A stretch of 64,000 nt of DNA from Rhynchonema sp. JSB1_4 (taxonomy: Eukaryota; Nematoda; Chromadorea; Monhysterida; Xyalidae), in contig JASAMV010004882.1 of assembly GCA_030248065.1 (NCBI GenBank), forward strand, positions 1 to 64,000. Reading direction: 5' to 3'. Each line of letters opens with the position of its first letter. Within the stretch, counting starts at the first letter, position 1. The notes beneath the pieces are model-generated. The model ran no database searches and was not told where the DNA came from. It was given only the letters and a program-made list of their open reading frames with translations. Of this stretch, positions 58,901-64,000 are shown one piece after another. A program made the position numbers and the translations under genes.

Positions 58901-61900
58901 ATAGATGGTGAATCTCATATGACAGGTGGAAGAGAGGTCAGCACTAGGGTTGGAGAGATGCCGGGTGTCGGGTGCCAAAAAAGGTGTAGGTGTCGGGTGA
59001 CTTCAGATGTCGGATGGCAGAATGTGACATTTCCGTGTTTATTTCGTGTGAAAATACTTGAATTCAGCAACTTGAGCCAAAAATTGCACAAATGATACTA
59101 ATGAGCAAAAATTTGCCTGTTTTTTGGTCCAAAAACTAAGTGTCGGTTTTTTGAAAAACTAGATGTCGGGTGTTGGGTTTTTTTTGGAACCGTCGGGTGT
59201 CGGCTTTTTTCTCAGATGTCGGGCATCGGTCCCCCCCCCCTCCCCGACCTCTAACCCTAGTCAGCACTGTACTTTCGGCGAATATCAATTACCTACTCCG
59301 GCATCAAGTTATACGGACAGTTCCTCAGATTCGGAAATGCATGATTAACGGCAACTAAAATGAACGTACCTTTGCTGGCACTGCCTTCGATCAACACATA
59401 ATTCTTGAGTCGCCCACGCAGCGAATAATTTGCGGGCGTCGACGTCGATTTACGGCGCAGTTCACGCTCACCAACTGTGCGTATAGATGTGGGACTAACG
59501 ACGGTCCATTGCTCTTCGTTCATATCAACCTGAGCAGTAGTCAATTCAGACGTGTTTAGTGGTAGTTTACTAAGAGTTCAGCACTCATTTTCAACGTGTG
59601 GAGTCTTTATTGTTTTTGAACTCAAAAGTAATTGTCACTGTAAGCGGCTTGGCGCAACTACCCTTTTCATATTTGCAAAGAACGAAACATTTTCAGCCTA
59701 AACCGCAAGCAGATACTCACTGGCATTGTGGGTCATCACATTGTTATCGAAATCATTTCATGCGAACTCCCTATCTAGCAAAGACACCAGCCAAAACAGC
59801 AGCAAGAAACGGAGACCCACCATCAAGCGTTCCAGTTCTTTGTACGTTCTGGTTTTGCGCGGCGTTTGTGTGCCGGCTCTCGGTGTGCTTGAGCGTGGCT
59901 CTTTCGACTTGAGCTTATCAGCCTTTGTCTTGTTTGCACTGCTGCCGCGGGTGCGTGGCTGTGCACCGTCGTTTGACGATCGGGTCTGGCTTGTTGTGCT
60001 GCCATCTTGCTGTTGTTGCGGCTTGTCGGTTGTGGAGACCGATGGAATCGTGGACGAATGTGTTTTGCGACAACTCGCACGACGCGATGGCGCGGACGCG
60101 CTGGCACTGGGCGCTGCAAAACGATGCCACAGTGAAAATCAGACAACTACATTCTGCTGGGCAATTGCGGTGCTTCTGACCAGTGGTGTAGCTACCCAGG
60201 CGGGGCGGCAACCTACTGACTATACCGGCCGAGCTAGGGGGAGGGGGAAGAAAATTTTTTAGGTCGAAATTTTGATGAAAATTGAACTCTAAAACGCTAA
60301 TTTCGCGCGTAGCGCGCGATTTTTCGCCTATTTGGAGTGAAAAATACGGATTTTATACTATTTTGAACCAAAAATAGCAACTTACTGTACCAGCCGCCGG
60401 GCGGAGACTTACCTGCTGTACCAGGATGGAGCGTCAACCTACCTACCTACTGTACTTAGGGGGACCCCCACCCCCCTGCTACACCATTGCTTCTGACGCA
60501 CGAAGTTTCCAGCTTGTCTGTTTCGTTATATCTGCTTGCAAAAACAACTGATAGGCACAGAACAACTTGTAGCCGATGTGCGCCATCAAACACTGAAACT
60601 CGCATTTGGAATATATTTCATGCAAAGCAATAAAAAGACGTCGGACATACTCGAACTGGTAGCAGCCACATCAACGCTCGCAGCTCGTGCGGTTGCCGGC
60701 TTGCCGACCGGTCGGGGCAGCGATTTGCGAGCCAACGTCACGCCGTCGTGTTTCGGGAGAGATATTGTCGGTTGTTGATATGGTTTGACTTGTGCTTTGT
60801 TCGGGGTGGATTCAACAGTTGTTGTTGTGGTTGTCACGCTGGTCACTGGTGAGACCACAACCACTGGCAAACCAACAGCAACATTGGGGGGCGTGCTCCG
60901 GGCCGCATCTGCACGGACAACAACTGGTAAAAAAAACAATATACTGGAGCCAAATAGATGCGCAAATAAATTTCAGAATTGTGTTTCGGAAGGAAGAAGG
61001 AAAAGAACCCCTAAATCGCAAGATTTTCAATCTGATACACTTCAATAGTCCAAAAATCCGCGCGCCAGACACACCCATTTTCAATGAAAATTGGTTTCCG
61101 CGCGCGTAAAATAGTGCCCCATTTTGTAAAATATTTGGTGTTCAAAGCGCGAAATTCTAAACAAGCACAGATAAAAATCACTTTTCAAAAATGGAGCAAT
61201 CACGAGATAAAAATAACTTTTTGGACTAAGAATCATCTGCAAAAGTTGATCAGATCACCAACCCAATCGTCGACGTTTCGGCCCAGGGGCAGCTGGTGGC
61301 GTGCGACAGGGGGTTGATGGCGATCGGCTGTCGGAGCGGGACAGACCTGCGGAAAAGAATTTCATCAACAAATAACATCCATAAAATCAGTTTGCAGATC
61401 GATAAGAGAGAGAGAGAGCACCTAACCGGTATCGATGACTTTTGGAAGTATTTTTGCAGGTTCAGAAGCACCATCAGCGGTCCCTTTGATGGGAGTCTCA
61501 CGCGGGGTTGATGGTGATCGAGTACTTACACGAGCTGATGTTTCTGGAACGGCAGGCGCAATTTTTGCGAAAAAAACGTAAATTTTCGGTCAAAAGAGAT
61601 CAAGCGGTAAACTTCTCTTGAACGTAAGTACCTTGTTTGTCAGGACCAGGGTCTTTCACCACTGGTTGCCTCCGCTTGCCTGCTGCTTTCTTTTGTTTGG
61701 TCGGTTTCTGTTGTTGTCGACTTTGTTGCTGAGGGTCGTCGCGATCGGGTTGTTTCGACGCGGATTTCTTTCTGGATCGGCTGAAAGAAGTTTATCCATA
61801 TTGTTGTATTATTATTGTCACACAACGAAAAACAATCATTCGTACGCATTCAGAGTCGAAAACTGAGAACAAACATGGGGTCAGTGTCGACGTTCGGTGC

Positions 61901-62971
61901 TGCCGCTGGTGGCGTGACTGACTGGCGAATTGGGGACGCGGCTGGTGATTCGTCAGGCAGATCCGACACCGATGCCATCGGCTGCAAATAAATAAATCAA
62001 TGGGTGATATTTTCGAAACGGTGTAAAGGTCAGTTGGGTGTAAAGGTCGGTGGAAAGCTCGGTCGACAGCTCAGTGTGATAGACCTCGGTGTAAACTTGA
62101 AACATTCCACGTTAATAACAGGCAATGTTTCACGTTTACACCGAGCTACGCCGACCGAGCTTTCGACCGAACTTTACGCCGACCTTTACGCCCAACTGAC
62201 CGTTACACCGTTTCGAAAATTCCACCCAATAAAGTTGTTGCACTCATCTTTCACACACACAAAGTTCATAGTTTATATAAACTTATTCGAAATAAAAAAT
62301 ACTGACCGACGGAGCCACAGGCGTGATTCGGATGAAAGCGCGAGATTTAACCAGACTCATGTGTTCTTTCAGTCGCTGCTGCATCGTTTCATCACCGCTC
62401 CACGCAAGCAATGCGTTCTGGGAGGAAAGGCATACGTGAAGAACCAACATCAAGACGTGTGTCAATAGATGGAATTTACAAACTTTCGATGGACCGGACT
62501 CGGATAAATCCGCTGTATAGTCCAACCACGAGCTCATGAGAGACGACTCTTTTTAAAGCTCGCTTGACCAGATTCAAAAATGCGCCGGTTACACGGGTTT
62601 TCACAAACAAAAGAATTTCGGAAATTGTGGAGGACCGACACTATCACGAGCAAACGACCGGGTTTCAAAATACTCACCTTGGGCATTTCGTCGCCGTGTA
62701 CAGCTTCGGCATGCAAGGAACCCTGGAACCACGCAAAGTTAAGAAATGCAAAATTATCAAGCTTATGAAATAATCAAGGGTCGGGATCGTGGTAGGATAC
62801 CTGCTTGATTGATGCCATCGACACACCACAGCCTTTGCACATAAACGGCGTGTATTTGAGATGCACCAGGGACACGTGTTCGTACACGTTCTCGTAATCG
62901 GTGAACTCTTCCGAGCAGCCGTCGTAATGACAGACGTACACTTTGTGCGGCTCGTTTGACATCGACGACAT
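55918..62971 (-). CDS. Large low-complexity protein with zinc-finger-like modules at both ends
   Basis: Nineteen minus-strand exons close in frame to about 946 aa: 62971-62801, 62722-62678, 62417-62307, 61981-61875, 61780-61632, 61543-61427, 61346-61263, 60923-60651, 60113-59821, 59529-59370, 58632-58429, 58039-57892, 57618-57441, 57262-57220, 57139-56975, 56711-56464, 56405-56300, 56228-56155, 56082-55918. The N-terminus has a C2H2-like pair: CHYDGC, H..SLVH, then CKGC. The middle (about 150-620) is Ser/Thr/Pro/Arg/Gln-rich and basic (KKAAGKRRQP), so nuclear location is likely. The C-terminal third has CRQC...H...LH, then CTSLNC...H, and FCNIC...LLLC. The family is not recognised; a DNA- or RNA-binding regulator is an inference. 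The donor of the 58039-57892 exon is uncertain. An alternative last splice at 55922 to 55820-55745 would change the C-terminus. Confidence 0.66.
58945..59259. mobile_element. hAT-like element with GGGTGTC-repeat ends, in an intron
   Basis: The termini are TAGGGTTGGAGAGATG on the left and CCTCTAACCCTA on the right, with the perfect 8-bp duplication GTCAGCAC at 58937-58944 and 59260-59267. Both subterminal regions are permutations of GGGTGTC and GATGTCGG. It is non-coding and lies in the intron between exons 59529-59370 and 58632-58429. Confidence 0.85.
60181..60489. mobile_element. hAT MITE CAGTGGTGTAGC, copy 3
   Basis: It starts CAGTGGTGTAGCTACCCAGG and ends CTGCTACACCATTG, with the perfect 8-bp duplication CTTCTGAC at 60173-60180 and 60490-60497. 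The 309-bp body is very close to copy 1. It lies in the intron between exons 60923-60651 and 60113-59821. Confidence 0.92.
62002..62227. mobile_element. 226-bp near-perfect hairpin element in an intron
   Basis: The left arm begins GGGTGATATTTTCGAAACGG and the right arm ends with CCGTTTCGAAAATTCCACCC. Arms of about 100 bp pair with few mismatches, and variants of GGTGTAAA/TTTACACC repeat within them. No clear target duplication is seen. It is a foldback MITE or hairpin in the intron between exons 62417-62307 and 61981-61875. Confidence 0.65.
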
Positions 62972-63219
62972 TGTGGTGACACTCGCTTTATGCTGTTGTT
63001 TCTGTCTGTTGTGTGCTATTTTATGTTGTTGTTGTTTTGTGGCTTTTTTGTTAACTGGGTTAACGTTATCCTAAATTCAATTGGGAGATTTACAACCGAA
63101 CATTTTTTGGCAGGGTTTATTCTGTCAAAAACGGCCACATAAAGGCCCGCTCTTCCCACGAGGGTACCTCTGTTCCGCCTTCGAAAAAAGTGGGGTACAG
63201 TACAGTACAGCCTGTTCCC

Positions 63220-64000
63220 CAGTGTAGTTCCTGGTCCGGAGGGGGAACAGGCGGTACCCCCTTTTTTTCGGAGGGGGAACAGACGTACCCACCTGGGGGG
63301 AAGGGGGGAGGACCCAAATTTGGAGAAAAGTCATTCTTTGAGGTCGAAAATTTGGCTCATTTTTGCCCGTTCTTGGAAAAAAATCACAATAAAAAGGGTA
63401 TTTTGGCGATTTTTGACGACATTGACCTGAAATCACTCATTTTATGCCTAAAAATGCCTATTTTACGCCAAAATTTGGCTATTTTAGGCAAAAATTGGGG
63501 GAGCAGACGTACCCGGAGGGGGAACAGTGGGGCAGGCGTACCATGGAGCAATGGTGTGGCTGGGGGGGGGGGGGGTGGGGGGTCCCCCCCAAGGTACAGT
63601 AGGCAGTAGGTAGGTTGCCGCCCCTCGCCTGGTACAGTAGGTAGGTTGCCGCCCCTCCCCTGGTACAGTAGGTAGGTTGCCGCCCCACCTAACTTTTCAC
63701 CCAAAACATTCATTTTTGGCTTAAAATTGCATAAAATTAGCATATTTGTCTGCAAATAGGCGAAAAATCGCGCGCTGCGCGCGAAATTAGTGTTTTAGGC
63801 CACATTTTCTTCAGTATTTAGACATAAAAAATTTCGGTTTCCAGATGACCCCCCCCCAAGTGGTACGACCCCCCCCCTAGCTCGGCTGGTACAGTAGGTA
63901 GGTTGCCGCCCCGCATTTTGGGTGGTACAGTAGGTTGCCGCCCCGCCTGGGTAGCTACACCACTGCCATGGAGGGGGAACAGACGTACCCGAGGGGACCC
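63220..64000. mobile_element. hAT-like CAGTGTAGTTCC element, second copy (runs off the window)
   Basis: It begins CAGTGTAGTTCCTGG and continues with GGTACC, GGAGGGGGAACAGACGTACC and the same core as 36362-36712 in reverse orientation. The flank before it is CTGTTCCC. The other end lies beyond 64000, so the target duplication cannot be checked. It is interrupted by the MITE at 63549-63965. Confidence 0.75.
63549..63965. mobile_element. hAT MITE CAGTGGTGTAGC, copy 4
   Basis: It starts CAATGGTGTGGCTGGGGG and ends GTAGCTACACCACTG, with the perfect 8-bp duplication CCATGGAG at 63541-63548 and 63966-63973. At 417 bp it is the longest of the four copies, because the GTACAGTAGGTAGGTTGCCG motif is repeated several times. 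Confidence 0.9.

Noticed and set aside
59823..60146. Alternative frame of the zinc-finger gene exon reading an Arg/Pro/His-rich peptide to a stop
   Set aside because: It would need the weaker donor at GAC|GTCTTT. The GTATGT donor at 60650 gives the other frame, which continues without a stop into the next exon.
1..64000. CRISPR arrays, bacterial operons, rRNA genes or spliced-leader RNA genes
   Set aside because: None seen. The tandem repeats here are transposon subterminal arrays without unique spacers, and the genes have spliceosomal introns.

Overview
This is a window of an invertebrate animal genome. Its genes have many short exons with canonical GT-AG introns and acceptors of the TTTCAG or TTGCAG type, and it is packed with small DNA transposons. 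The gene set and the TTTCAG-rich acceptors fit a nematode or another ecdysozoan, but no diagnostic marker such as a spliced-leader RNA was found, so that placement is moderate at best. I built the exon models by hand from open frames, splice sites and family similarity. In each of the four recognised genes the exon phases close exactly into one reading frame.

Layout: 1-5564 is mostly transposon debris, with one possible minus-strand terminal exon at 781-954. Four plus-strand genes follow. ERO1 (5565-10277) is the ER disulfide oxidase. eIF4E2/4EHP (11901-13807) is the translation-repressing cap-binding protein. A short NPC1-like gene (15209-17972) encodes only the secreted sterol-binding N-terminal domain. 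After about 19 kb of repeat-rich, gene-poor DNA comes full-length NPC1 (36954-49865, 30 exons, about 1553 aa). Two minus-strand genes follow: a seven-transmembrane receptor-like protein with a cysteine-bearing ectodomain (51577-54485), and a large low-complexity protein with zinc-finger-like modules at both ends (about 55918-62971). The last kilobase is again nested transposons.

Main biological point: next to a complete 13-TM-type NPC1 lies a paralog that stops right after the N-terminal domain. It keeps all 18 domain cysteines and a signal peptide, then ends in an acidic Glu/Thr tail and a stop codon. It looks like a soluble version of the domain that in NPC1 receives sterol from NPC2. Both paralogs carry a furin-type basic motif in the same loop of the domain.

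Main genomic point: most of the mobile DNA is hAT-like and carries 8-bp target-site duplications that can be read directly. One locus (33865-36712) shows five levels of nested insertion, each level with its own 8-bp duplication. Several hAT-like elements have subterminal regions made of short tandem motifs (GGCCC, GATCCC, CCAATA, GGGTGTC), a different motif in each family. One of them (19664-20658) still holds a transposase fragment with the hAT C-terminal dimerisation signature. Two TTAA-flanked foldback elements and several TA-flanked elements complete the picture.
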